DNA from: Legionella santicrucis | GTDB taxonomy: Bacteria > Pseudomonadota > Gammaproteobacteria > Legionellales > Legionellaceae | DNA: 36,209 bases | Reading direction: 5' to 3' | Assembly: GCF_001468135.1 (NCBI RefSeq) | Contig: NZ_LNYU01000008.1 | Location: forward strand, 1-36,209 | Part shown: positions 15,315 to 24,438 of the stretch, piece after piece | Position numbering within the stretch: position 1 is the stretch's first letter | Layout of the letters: every line of letters starts with the position of its first letter | Made by a program: the position numbers and the translations under genes | Notes under the pieces: generated by a model | What the model saw: only the letters and a program-made list of their open reading frames with translations | Told to the model about the DNA's origin: nothing | Database searches by the model: none

Positions 15315-16694
15315 ATGAACTTACAAATTGTTATTTTAGCTGCAGGCCAGGGTAAACGAATGTATTCCAATATCCCTAAAGTACTTCACCCGCTTGCGGG
15401 AAAGCCTATGCTGGTTCGGGTAGTGGAAACCGCGCAGCAACTAAATCCTGATGCAATTCATGTTATATATGGTCATGGTGGTGAACAGCTTAAGAACTCA
15501 CTCCCTGACTTACCTGTGCATTGGGTATATCAAGCAGAACAATTGGGTACTGGGCATGCAGTGATGCAAGCCTTACCATTTATTCCACCACAAACACAAG
15601 TTCTTGTTTTATCTGCTGATGTGCCGCTCATCCAAGCAAGTACATTAAGAGCTTTAATTGAATGCAGCAATCCAGCAAATTCTTATCAATCCATTTTGAC
15701 ACTCTTGGTTGCTCATCTTGAAGATCCCAGTGGTCTTGGGCGTATTATTAGAGACAATCAAGGTGAAGTTTCCATCATTGTAGAAGAAAAAGATGCAAAT
15801 GAGCAAGAAAAGAATATAAAAGAAATTTACTCAGGGATTTGCTGTGCAATTTCAGATGATTTAGAAAAGTGGTTGCCTAAATTGAGTAATAATAATGCTC
15901 AAGGCGAATATTATTTGACAGAAATTATTGCCTTAGCTGTTGCCAATAAAACATCTATTAGAACAATCAGCACAAAAGATGACGCAGAAATTCAAGGAGT
16001 AAATAACCGACTTCAATTGCATGGGTTGGAGCGTATCTGGCAAACAAGGAAAGCGAAGGAGTTATTGCAACAAGGGGTAAACGTTGTTGATGCAAATCGT
16101 TTTGACTTACGAGGAGAATTAATTTGTGGCAAAGATGTCTCTATAGATATCAACTGCGTGTTTCACGGAAAAGTGGTGCTTGGTGATGGTTGTACTATAG
16201 GGCCTAATTGTGTCTTGACGGATGTGGTTTTAGGAGCAGGCTGTGAGGTTTATGCTCAGAGCGTATTAGAGGGTTGTGATATAGCAAATGATTGTATGAT
16301 TGGTCCTTTTGCTCGTTTAAGATCAGGAACAGAGTTGGCTGCAAATTGTAAGATCGGTAATTTTGTTGAAACAAAAAAGGCAATATTTGGTGAAGGATCT
16401 AAAGCCAGTCATTTAAGCTATTTGGGTGATGTTGAATTAGGAAAAGAAGTTAATGTTGGTGCAGGCACTATTACCTGTAATTATGACGGTGTTAATAAGC
16501 ACAAAACCATTATCGAAGACGCTGTCTTTATTGGTTCAGATACCCAATTAGTTGCTCCAGTAACAATAGGTGCTCATGCTACTATTGGTGCTGGCAGTAC
16601 AATACGTAAAAATGTTCCTCCCGGTGAATTAACTTTAACAGAGTCAAAGCAAAAAACAGTATATGGTTGGAAACGTCCTGTTAAAAAGGACTAG
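15315..16694 (+). CDS. glmU: Bifunctional UDP-GlcNAc pyrophosphorylase / GlcN-1-P acetyltransferase
   Basis: Acetylates glucosamine-1-phosphate and couples it to UTP, giving UDP-GlcNAc for peptidoglycan and LPS. From ATG at 15315 the protein has 459 residues (E. coli 456) and starts MNLQIVILAAGQGKRM; the frame is open upstream to 15264 but that extension is not family-like. The N-terminal uridyltransferase domain shows LAAGQGKRMYS, QAEQLGTGHAV and NNNAQGEYYLTEII. The C-terminal left-handed beta-helix shows IGPFARLRSG, GNFVETKKA, SHLSYLGDVELG and GAGTITCNYDG, with GSDTQLVAPVTIGAHATIGAG near the end. A strong terminator follows, so the gene is probably transcribed without glmS behind it. Confidence 0.97.
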   Translation: MNLQIVILAAGQGKRMYSNIPKVLHPLAGKPMLVRVVETAQQLNPDAIHVIYGHGGEQLKNSLPDLPVHWVYQAEQLGTGHAVMQALPFIPPQTQVLVLSADVPLIQASTLRALIECSNPANSYQSILTLLVAHLEDPSGLGRIIRDNQGEVSIIVEEKDANEQEKNIKEIYSGICCAISDDLEKWLPKLSNNNAQGEYYLTEIIALAVANKTSIRTISTKDDAEIQGVNNRLQLHGLERIWQTRKAKELLQQGVNVVDANRFDLRGELICGKDVSIDINCVFHGKVVLGDGCTIGPNCVLTDVVLGAGCEVYAQSVLEGCDIANDCMIGPFARLRSGTELAANCKIGNFVETKKAIFGEGSKASHLSYLGDVELGKEVNVGAGTITCNYDGVNKHKTIIEDAVFIGSDTQLVAPVTIGAHATIGAGSTIRKNVPPGELTLTESKQKTVYGWKRPVKKD

Positions 16695-16704
16695 AGGAAA
16701 TTCA

Positions 16705-16783
16705 CTGTACAGACAATGACAACTGCGACATGCATAGAATCTTTGCAAGTGTTGATGTCATTGTCTGTACAGATACCTTTTTT
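16705..16783 (+). terminator. Terminator of glmU with a 17-bp perfect stem
   Basis: CTGTACAGACAATGACA (16705-16721) is exactly complementary to TGTCATTGTCTGTACAG (16756-16772), with a 34-nt loop. TTTTTT follows at 16778-16783, overlapping the stop codon of the convergent gene. Confidence 0.75.
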
Positions 16784-18062
16784 AATCATATTGTAAGGTA
16801 GTTAAAGTTTTATTTTTTTCCATATGGGCACATAGCCATAGAATGAAGGGTAAAGAAATCAACGTCATGAGTAATTTGTAGTTCCATACATTAGCCACTA
16901 AATTAATGATCTGATCATAGGGATAAATTCCACCAAATAATAAGCTGTAATCAATCAAACACAATAAAGAATTCGCACAAATATTAGCAATCAAGATGCG
17001 AAGAGGGCGCTGTAAAGCCCATTTAGGTTGTTTTAAATGATGCAGCAGCATCGCATTACTTATAAAAGCGAGAAACAATGTCAACGATGCGGTAGGCAGT
17101 CTTTTGAGCATGATGTAGCTGTAAAAGGGATTCAAATTAAGAAATGTAGGGGAAGGTAAGGCTACAATAATCATTAATAAGACATCAAATATAAATTGAG
17201 TAGCAATAAGTACCAGGCATAGTTTTAAGTTTACTTTATAGCCCCATAGCTCACCTAGAATCGTACTGATCACTAAGGTTATAGGAAAAAATAAAGCACT
17301 CGCTGATAGGATATTGTGTTTGCTAATGAGTGTAATTATTCTGTATTCGCAAGCCAAGCAAATCAGCATGACGATAATTGCAAAACAAATCAGATAATCA
17401 TATAAAGGTAATTTTTCGCTGCCTCGCTCAGGGGTGAACGATGTATTTTGATGTTTGAGCAAAAAAATCAAATAAAAAACTCCAATCATCAGCAATATGA
17501 GGGAAGCAATCATGGATGAATCAATAAAAATTTGTTTGAAATTAGGCAGATATGTCCCAGAAAATAGAAGAAAGAAGTCCAAACCGAAAAAGCTTAAACC
17601 ACCTAATACAGCCAAAAGCATGCACTGTTTTGATGTAGGAAGCGTCTTACTGGATTTTGGATAAAACAGTAGGTGTGGTAAATAAAAACTTAGTGCAAAC
17701 GCTGTAGTAGTCGCAAAGAATTTTTTGGGAATATCTTCAAAAATGATTTGGTACACTGGATTATTATGCATATATTCGGCAGCAGGTAAGTTCACTAGTA
17801 CAAACACCCCAATACAAAATACATATACAGTCATTAAAGAAATATTCAAAAAATGTCTTTGTTCTTTAATAGTGAAGTTTCTTAGGGCTGATAAATAGAG
17901 TCCTGCAACTAGTGGACAAATTAAACTATTCACAGAAAACATTAGCCCTTGTAGTAGGACAATTTTAAACGATACATTAATTAATAAAATAAGAGAGGTA
18001 ATGGCGCTTACAGTCAAAAACAAAAAACCAGGAGAATTCTGTGCAGGCAACGATTGATTCAT
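16782..18062 (-). CDS. Polytopic membrane protein resembling two fused VUT/YhhQ-like halves
   Basis: A 426-residue integral membrane protein with about twelve hydrophobic segments. The second half (about 245-415) resembles VUT-family transporters such as YhhQ, the queuosine-precursor importer: ALFFPITLVISTILGELWGY, a span, then VALPSPTFLNLNPFYSYIM and a helix with LRILIANICANSLLCLIDY. The first half has the same layout with weaker similarity (NSLICPLVAGLYLSAL, then VNLPAAEYMHNNPVYQIIF), so an internal duplication is likely. The substrate is not known; vitamins or deazapurines are the family's usual cargo. The ATG at 18062 is followed by MNQSLPAQNSPGF; no strong RBS was seen. The gene is convergent with glmU. 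Assignment to VUT is by recalled motif only. Confidence 0.55.
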   Translation of the reverse strand: MNQSLPAQNSPGFLFLTVSAITSLILLINVSFKIVLLQGLMFSVNSLICPLVAGLYLSALRNFTIKEQRHFLNISLMTVYVFCIGVFVLVNLPAAEYMHNNPVYQIIFEDIPKKFFATTTAFALSFYLPHLLFYPKSSKTLPTSKQCMLLAVLGGLSFFGLDFFLLFSGTYLPNFKQIFIDSSMIASLILLMIGVFYLIFLLKHQNTSFTPERGSEKLPLYDYLICFAIIVMLICLACEYRIITLISKHNILSASALFFPITLVISTILGELWGYKVNLKLCLVLIATQFIFDVLLMIIVALPSPTFLNLNPFYSYIMLKRLPTASLTLFLAFISNAMLLHHLKQPKWALQRPLRILIANICANSLLCLIDYSLLFGGIYPYDQIINLVANVWNYKLLMTLISLPFILWLCAHMEKNKTLTTLQYD

Positions 18063-18364
18063 TTGTGTTGAATTTCCATAAACAGTCCTGGCTTTTCTAC
18101 GATAATTGCTTTGTAATGAGCTAGTTCGTGCGCAAATATAACACTATAGTGTTTAATATGGCAAGTAATTAACAGTAGTTTGAAATAAGGCTTTTTGGTG
18201 TTATCCCCATGTTAATAAAGTATGAAGGAAAAGGAGGGCTATTCCGTAAGATTGATAGTGAGCTAAAACAGAGTTTATGAATTAAATACTTTGAAAATTA
18301 TCAAATAAGAGTTAATGTATTAGCTTGCTCTTGGAAGTCTATTTCCCCATTGTAAGGATACGCC
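18063..18364. other. Divergent intergenic region with a 14-bp palindrome
   Basis: About 300 bp between two divergent genes. A perfect palindrome AACACTATAGTGTT (18140-18153) lies about 80 bp upstream of the membrane protein gene and could be an operator. AAGGA precedes the start of the large plus-strand gene. No short gene is supported. Confidence 0.4.
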
Positions 18365-21300
18365 ATGTTTTTAAAAAAAATTGTTGGGTATAGCGCAGCA
18401 AAGCTACTTTTCGGATTTATTCTTTTATTCTCCGCGGCTTTTTCATTAGCGGGCACTCAACCAAAATTTGACATTATTCCGACAACTGCTACAACAAAGC
18501 AAGTTTTAGTTCATGGCTATGATACTGTTCAATATAGAGTAACTAATAATACCAAAATTACTCGTACTTTAGTGATGAAAACCATCCCGGGAATTACGCA
18601 AATTGAAGCAGCAGGCTGTGCAAATCCATTTACTTTAAGTCCTGGCGCTTCTTGTTTTTTAACCTTGGCCTTAGATGGCAGTCTCCTTCCGAAACGAGTG
18701 GTAAAAGGCCCTGAGATATGCAAAACAAAAGGTCCAGGAAACAACACACCCGATCCTTTTTTATGCTCTCAACCCAGTGCAGCAAATAGTTTGAATATCA
18801 CGGTAACATCTGCATCGGTGACCCTAACCCAATTAGTTATTTCGCCGCCTGCGCCTTCTATTGCAGTATCTACTACGCAAAAATTTACGGCAACAGGCGT
18901 TTTTTCAGATGGTTCAATCCGCAATCTAACCCCTTTTGCTACTTGGAGTTCTTCAAATACAGCTGTCGCGACAATATCTAATAACCTGGGAAGCAAGGGG
19001 CTTGCTACTGCAGCCACAGCCGGTGTTACTACCATCTCGGCTACCGTCAATGGCGTATCAGCCAATACTACCTTAACCGTTACAGGAGCCACATTAAGCT
19101 CAATTTCCGTAACGCCTGTTAATGCCAGTATTGGCAGAAATACTAGCCTTCAATACACGGCTACCGGAATTTTTTCAGATGGAACCAATCAAGACATCAC
19201 CCAAAGTGTTACTTGGACCACAGGAAATAGCGGAATAGCAACTATTTCCAATAGCGAAGGTTCTAAAGGTTTAGCAACCGGGGTAGGGGCTGGAACAACG
19301 ACGGTCACTGCTGCATTGGGGGCCATTAGTAATAGCACTAATCTGACGGTAACCTTGGCAACACTGGTTTCAATCCAAGTAGACCCAGCAAATTCAACCA
19401 TGTTGAATCATACTTCCCAACAGTTTTATGCTACAGGAATCTTTTCTAATGGAACCACCCAAGATCTGACGCAGATGGTCAGCTGGACATCGTCGTCCAA
19501 TGCCGTGTCTATTTCGAATGATCCAAGCTCAAAAGGTTTGGGGCAAGCTGAGGCAATTGGGGAGGCAACAATTACTGCAAGACTTGGGTTAGTTGCAGGT
19601 AGTACTTCAGTGACTGTCACTGCGGCCACTTTAACTTCTATTCACGTACAGCCAGTGAATTCCTCTATTGTTAATGGAACTGGTATACAATTTACAGCAA
19701 CAGCTATACTTAGCAATGGTGTCATTTATGATGTCACTAAACTGGTTTTATGGTCTTCTACAGATGAGAGCATTGCAAAAATTTCTAATGATACTAATAC
19801 GAAGGGTTTTGCAACGGGAACAGGCGTGGGTACTACGACGATTACCGCAAGCTTGTTAGGTGTTTCAGGAGATACCTCAATTACCGTTACAGCAGCCACA
19901 TTAAGCTCAATTTCCGTAACGCCTGTTAATGCCAGTATTGGCAGAAATACTAATCTTCAATACACGGCTACCGGAATTTTTTCAGATGGAACCAGTCAAG
20001 ACATCACCCAAAGTGTTACTTGGACCACAGGAAATAGCGGAATAGCAGCTATTTCCAATAGCGAAGGTTCCAAAGGTTTAGCAACTGGTGTAGGGGCTGG
20101 AACAACGACAGTCACTGCTGCATTGGGGGCCATTAGTAATAGCACCAACCTGACGGTAACCTTGGCAACGCTAGTTTCAATTGAAGTAGACCCAGCAAAT
20201 TCAACCATGCTGAATCATACTTCTCAACAGTTTTATGCCACAGGAATTTTTTCTAATGGAACCACCCAGGATCTGACGCAGATGGTTAGCTGGACATCGT
20301 CGTCCAATGCCGTGTTTATTTCGAATGATCCAAGCTCAAAAGGTTTGGGGCAAGCTGAATCAATTGGGGCGGCAACAATTACCGCAAGACTTGGGTTAGT
20401 TGCAGGTAGTACTTCCGTGACTGTCACTACGGCTACTTTAGCTTCTATTCAAGTACTGCCAGTGAATCCCTCCATTGCCAATGGAACCGGTATACAATTT
20501 ACAGCAAGAGCTATGCTTACCAATGGTACCATTTATGATGTCACTAAACTGGTGTTATGGTCTTCTGCAAATGAGAACATTGCAAAAATTTCTAATGATA
20601 CTGATTCGAAAGGTTTTGCAACAGGAACAGGCGTGGGTACTACGACGATTACCGCAAGTTTATTAGGTGTTTCAGGAAATACCTCAATTACCGTTACAGC
20701 AGCTACACTAACCCAGATTACTATTGCACCTGCTACAACCAGCGTGCCTAATAGTGCTACAGAGCAATATCTTGCAACCGGGACTTTTTCTAATGGCACC
20801 CAGCAAAATATTACTAAATTGGTTATTTGGTCTTCATCAAATACAGCCATAGCAACGATTTCAAATACAGTGGAATCAAAAGGATTAGCACAAGCGGCAG
20901 CAACTGGCACAGGAACAACCACTATTACTGCAGCATTCAATGGACTTACTTCTAATTTAGCCACCTTGGATGTGGTGAGTCCTGTCTTAACTCAAATACG
21001 AGTAGAGCCTGAAAATTACACAACCATACAAGACTGGTGGATACAATACCAAGCTATTGCGATATTTTCTGACTCATCTACTTTCAATATTACGACGCTT
21101 GTGACTTGGAATTCCTCAGATACAGCTGTTGCCAGTATTTCAAATGCTACTGGCAGTAAAGGACGAGCTACTACTGAACAGCAGGGCGTCACGACAATCT
21201 CTGCCAGTTATGGAGGGATTACTGGCTCCGCATCACTCACGGTGTATGACGTTGCAATAGCGTATTTCTATATTCCAAATGACAGTGGCAGCGTCTCCAT

Positions 21301-22177
21301 TTGCCCTGTTCAAAATGATGGGTTCTTAGGAGCTTGTTATGATTCGCTGGGTGTATTTAACAACCCAAGAAAGGTAGCATTGAACTTTACAGGAACAGCA
21401 AATCCTTCATTTGCTTATGTTACCAACAGTAGTACTAACAACCTTTCACTTTGTACCATTCAACCTATTTTTTCAGGTCCACCGTTACTCAATAATTGCA
21501 CAGCGTTTAATAATGCACTGTTCAACCAACCCACGGGAATTCATATCGATTACAACAGCTCATTTCTTTACACTTACATTGTTAATAAAGGAAACAACAC
21601 CATTACTGTTTGTGAATCCAATAGTATAACGGGTGCCTTGTCAAACTGTGTAGATTCTGGGGCCTCAGGTGTGCCATTAAATTCGCCCTCTGACGTAGCA
21701 GTAAGCAGAAATAATTACTCATCGGGCTTGGATTTTGTCTATGTTTCCAATAGTGGCAGCAATAATATTTTAGCCTGCCCAATTCAAGCAAACGGGACCT
21801 TAGGCGCCTGCGTAGACATGGGTAACCCAGGACCTGCATTCAATAATCCAACGGGTATAAATCTTACTCCTGGTGGTGACCATCTTTATATAAGTAATTT
21901 TAACAATAATATGGAGATCATCTGTTGGATCGATTACGCGTCAGGAAGCAGTTTTTACAGCTGTGATAATGCCAGAGGCGGGCCATTCTCTGGTCCCACA
22001 GGCGTGGTAGCTAGTTATTATGAGAAAACCTACATAGTAAATCAGACTGGTAATTCCCTATCAGTTTGTACAAGTGAAAACAATGGACTTCTGACAAATT
22101 GCTTAGACTCTCAAAACTCGGGCGTGCCATTTAACTCACCGCAATACATTACCGCAGGAAATGGGAAGCATCCATAA
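18365..22177 (+). CDS. Large exported protein: nine Ig-like (BIG_2-type) domains plus Cys-rich propeller-like repeats (1270 aa)
   Basis: Starts with a signal peptide (MFLKKIV..., hydrophobic, ending SLA at about residue 29). Residues 30-150 form a Cys-containing N-terminal domain (AGCANPFTLSPGASC). Residues about 154-961 hold nine Ig-like domains of 85-90 residues, each with L..I.V.P, Q.TATGIFSDGT, a WTS-type strand, ISN...SKG.A and a TTTITA-type strand, the pattern of bacterial Ig-like group 2. Domains 2-4 and 5-7 are a near-identical duplicated block. Residues about 962-1270 hold six repeats of roughly 45-50 residues with paired cysteines (SICPVQNDGFLGAC; NILACPIQANGTLGAC) followed by FNNPTGI, which suggests a disulfide-braced beta-propeller. 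There is no C-terminal anchor. Probably a secreted or surface adhesin-like protein, perhaps a type II secretion substrate. AAGGA precedes the ATG. Confidence 0.85.
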   Translation: MFLKKIVGYSAAKLLFGFILLFSAAFSLAGTQPKFDIIPTTATTKQVLVHGYDTVQYRVTNNTKITRTLVMKTIPGITQIEAAGCANPFTLSPGASCFLTLALDGSLLPKRVVKGPEICKTKGPGNNTPDPFLCSQPSAANSLNITVTSASVTLTQLVISPPAPSIAVSTTQKFTATGVFSDGSIRNLTPFATWSSSNTAVATISNNLGSKGLATAATAGVTTISATVNGVSANTTLTVTGATLSSISVTPVNASIGRNTSLQYTATGIFSDGTNQDITQSVTWTTGNSGIATISNSEGSKGLATGVGAGTTTVTAALGAISNSTNLTVTLATLVSIQVDPANSTMLNHTSQQFYATGIFSNGTTQDLTQMVSWTSSSNAVSISNDPSSKGLGQAEAIGEATITARLGLVAGSTSVTVTAATLTSIHVQPVNSSIVNGTGIQFTATAILSNGVIYDVTKLVLWSSTDESIAKISNDTNTKGFATGTGVGTTTITASLLGVSGDTSITVTAATLSSISVTPVNASIGRNTNLQYTATGIFSDGTSQDITQSVTWTTGNSGIAAISNSEGSKGLATGVGAGTTTVTAALGAISNSTNLTVTLATLVSIEVDPANSTMLNHTSQQFYATGIFSNGTTQDLTQMVSWTSSSNAVFISNDPSSKGLGQAESIGAATITARLGLVAGSTSVTVTTATLASIQVLPVNPSIANGTGIQFTARAMLTNGTIYDVTKLVLWSSANENIAKISNDTDSKGFATGTGVGTTTITASLLGVSGNTSITVTAATLTQITIAPATTSVPNSATEQYLATGTFSNGTQQNITKLVIWSSSNTAIATISNTVESKGLAQAAATGTGTTTITAAFNGLTSNLATLDVVSPVLTQIRVEPENYTTIQDWWIQYQAIAIFSDSSTFNITTLVTWNSSDTAVASISNATGSKGRATTEQQGVTTISASYGGITGSASLTVYDVAIAYFYIPNDSGSVSICPVQNDGFLGACYDSLGVFNNPRKVALNFTGTANPSFAYVTNSSTNNLSLCTIQPIFSGPPLLNNCTAFNNALFNQPTGIHIDYNSSFLYTYIVNKGNNTITVCESNSITGALSNCVDSGASGVPLNSPSDVAVSRNNYSSGLDFVYVSNSGSNNILACPIQANGTLGACVDMGNPGPAFNNPTGINLTPGGDHLYISNFNNNMEIICWIDYASGSSFYSCDNARGGPFSGPTGVVASYYEKTYIVNQTGNSLSVCTSENNGLLTNCLDSQNSGVPFNSPQYITAGNGKHP
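19088..19894 (+). repeat. 807-bp direct repeat, first copy
   Basis: Encodes Ig-like domains 2-4. The string ACATTAAGCTCAATTTCCGT begins at 19091 here and at 19898 in the second copy, an offset of 807 bp (269 residues). The copies are adjacent and nearly identical. Confidence 0.9.
19895..20701 (+). repeat. 807-bp direct repeat, second copy
   Basis: Encodes Ig-like domains 5-7. It differs from the first copy by scattered substitutions that are densest in its last third, where several change residues (for example SNGVIYD to TNGTIYD). Confidence 0.9.
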
Positions 22178-22186
22178 CCGTCTTGC

Positions 22187-22218
22187 TGTGAGTTTCTGTA
22201 AAATTGCAGAAACTCACA
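22187..22218 (+). terminator. 12-bp stem-loop after the Ig-repeat gene
   Basis: Perfect 12-bp stem with an 8-nt loop, 10 bp after the stop codon. A T tract does not follow, so it may protect the 3' end rather than terminate. Confidence 0.4.
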
Positions 22219-22512
22219 ATGCTAATCCTAGTATCTTTGTTCATGTTCCTAATATAATTTCCTTAGGCAATTGAGTACCTCAATCAAATTCCACTTTTCG
22301 TTCTTCATGCGGATTATCAATCTCTTTTTACTATGTTTGAACATCGATCAAGCAACATGTGGAGATACGTTTAATCTCGAGTTTTCTGCTGAATCATTGA
22401 TTGATAGTGCTAACAAGCTTGAGATTGAACAGCTTTAAAATAACAATCATTGGATGATAAGGAAAAACCTCATTCATTGAGCCCCAAATTTTAGAACAAG
22501 GTATCCGGAATT

Positions 22513-22543
22513 GTTAGACATACTTTTTAGGAGTATGCCTAAC
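22513..22543. terminator. 12-bp stem-loop between convergent genes
   Basis: GTTAGACATACT pairs with AGTATGCCTAAC with one mismatched or wobble position. ATTTTAT follows on the plus strand. It lies 3 bp beyond the stop of the minus-strand gene and may serve both directions. Confidence 0.5.
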
Positions 22544-22546
22544 ATT

Positions 22547-24298
22547 TTATATAAGGCTAGTTGTATGTAAGGATTGCACTTCATCAATTTTAGGACTGGT
22601 GATTAGATTTTTTCGCTGTTTCGTAGAGAATAAACTATTAGCAGTTATTACAGATGATGGTTTATGGGAAATCAACTGTTTTGCATCAGTGATTGTTGAT
22701 GGGCGAGGTGTTTTTAACTCATCTACTGATGGCGGTAATGTTGTTGATTTTTGTGTATTGGGAGGGAGTTCGATTATCTTATCTGTTTCATGTAATCCAG
22801 CTTTAGAGTTTATTTTAGTCAAAATAATTTCACGAGAGACATCATTGCGCTCGATCCAACGTTTAAGTGCGGTAACAAAATTCCAAAAATCCTCTTTTTT
22901 ACTTAAAGATAAAAGAAATTCAGATAGTTTTATAGGTAAACCAAAGCGATACCAAAGTATTTTAGGTAATGTGTATTTAACTGTAGAGGAAATTGGTTTA
23001 GCCCCTGTTGTTAAAGTTTGAATAGGTTTTGTAGATTCAACAATATCTATAATATTAAGTAAGTCACTGCGTATTTCTGGCCAAAATTGTTTGATCACGG
23101 GATCATTAACGGCATTTTTAGGATTATGAAACATATTAGGTAAAACAACCCTGGTGGCTTGCTTAAAAAATCCAGGTTGGGAGACCTCTACTTTTTCTAA
23201 ATCGCTTTCCAGTATTTTAGTGAAAAACTTAAATACGGTTGAAAGTGGAATAAAAGGTTTTGACCCTTCGGGCGGTTTAAAATCGATAGGTACTCTTTTC
23301 ATTAAACCTGCAAAAACCACATCAATAATAAATCGCTTCGTCCGGTCGTACAAAAATAAGGGATCAATTGGAATGGTTACGTCTTTTTGTGGTTTGACTA
23401 AGGGTAAAGACATATGAGAAGCAACATTAATATGCAATAAAAGCAGCAAATGTTGTAATGTTCTATTATAGAGATAAGGAGGTACGCCCACAGTGGACTC
23501 AAGTGCATAATTCATAAGTGCTGAAGTTCCAGTGTACGCCAAACCTAAAGAAAGTATTGATTCTGATTTCATGCCTTTATGCCGCTCACATCGCTCGGGT
23601 GTGGCCATATACGTAATATATTCGCCATAGAAATAAATACCTAATATCCATGCGATTTGCTTACCACCATATGGAAATTGGCTAATTCCCCATAGCACGA
23701 GATCATTTAAAGCTAATCCTATAGTTCCTCGCAGAGAACCTTTAAATTTGCGCTTAAAATTACAATCTTCTTCAACACAAAGTGTAGGGGTTGATGGAAC
23801 CAGTGCTTTGTGTTCGTTAAATGCAGAGGGGGCTATTGTGTCGAGAACTAAAGTATGGGCTACTAATTTAGTTGCTTGCCTATAGTTATAGAGTTGAACG
23901 CCATAGTTGACTAAAGACAGGGTCGATAAAAAAAGAGCATATGGTGCTAAGAGCGAGCCCTGTTCTTCACTATAGCCCTCACGAAAATAACTCTGAATAC
24001 CGTTATTTACATAGTTCACTGCTACTACTGGAAGTACATCATGGAATACTATATTCCCCATTCCTTTAATAACTTTTTGCACGGACTCCATTGGGGGTGT
24101 CATGTCTTCTACGCGAGTTTTAAATGGGGCAATCAGAGCAGGAATTGCTTCGCGTAACGCTAAAACTTGTTCGGTTACATAAAACGCTGTATCTGCGGCA
24201 TAGCTTACTACTTGTGTGATAGGGGCCTTACTCAATGCCCAAGCAGCTCCATTACCAAGTGATTTAGCTCCATCCATTACTGATGTCCACCAGTTCAT
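22547..24298 (-). CDS. Unknown membrane-associated protein (583 aa)
   Basis: I do not recognise a family. I chose ATG at 24298 (MNWWTSVMDGAKSLG) because GGAGAG lies about 9 bp upstream; the frame is open to an ATG at 24331 that has no RBS. The N-terminal half has several moderately hydrophobic segments (VLPVVAVNYV, LLAPYALFLSTLSLVNYG, IGLALNDLVLWGI, IAWILGIYFYGEYI, LHINVASHMSL). The C-terminal half is soluble, and the last 90 residues are Pro/Ser/Thr-rich and probably disordered (TTLPPSVDELKTPRPS). Such proteins in Legionella are often Dot/Icm substrates or host-membrane interactors, but no motif here proves it. The YiiX-like gene 140 bp upstream is on the same strand and may be co-transcribed. 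Confidence 0.7.
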   Translation of the reverse strand: MNWWTSVMDGAKSLGNGAAWALSKAPITQVVSYAADTAFYVTEQVLALREAIPALIAPFKTRVEDMTPPMESVQKVIKGMGNIVFHDVLPVVAVNYVNNGIQSYFREGYSEEQGSLLAPYALFLSTLSLVNYGVQLYNYRQATKLVAHTLVLDTIAPSAFNEHKALVPSTPTLCVEEDCNFKRKFKGSLRGTIGLALNDLVLWGISQFPYGGKQIAWILGIYFYGEYITYMATPERCERHKGMKSESILSLGLAYTGTSALMNYALESTVGVPPYLYNRTLQHLLLLLHINVASHMSLPLVKPQKDVTIPIDPLFLYDRTKRFIIDVVFAGLMKRVPIDFKPPEGSKPFIPLSTVFKFFTKILESDLEKVEVSQPGFFKQATRVVLPNMFHNPKNAVNDPVIKQFWPEIRSDLLNIIDIVESTKPIQTLTTGAKPISSTVKYTLPKILWYRFGLPIKLSEFLLSLSKKEDFWNFVTALKRWIERNDVSREIILTKINSKAGLHETDKIIELPPNTQKSTTLPPSVDELKTPRPSTITDAKQLISHKPSSVITANSLFSTKQRKNLITSPKIDEVQSLHTTSLI

Positions 24299-24438
24299 AC
24301 TTTTGCTCTCCGTGCAACTAGGTAACCTCATTGTATGAGGAAAAAATAATAAATGCTAGTCTTTTCCTCATGAAGTACAGGAACACTACATTGTGCTATG
24401 ATTCTACTATATTTATTGCTTTTATGATGCAAAAACTC

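Larger units (their letters stand above)
22178..22546. other. Convergent intergenic region with two hairpins
   Basis: 369 bp. The first stem-loop is TGTGAGTTTCTG (22187-22198) with CAGAAACTCACA (22207-22218), directly after the large gene. A second lies at 22513-22543. Between them is a 43-codon frame (22307-22438, plus) without RBS or recognisable content. Confidence 0.5.

Noticed and set aside
19189..20427. Repeated minus-strand frames of about 65-70 codons
   Set aside because: They are antisense shadows that repeat only because the 807-bp Ig block is duplicated.
18827..21250. Regular repeats considered as a CRISPR array
   Set aside because: Repeat units are about 260 bp, in frame and protein-coding; there is no short-repeat/spacer pattern and no cas gene.
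22307..22438. 43-codon plus-strand frame after the Ig-repeat gene
   Set aside because: No RBS; it could be a decayed gene remnant but nothing supports coding.
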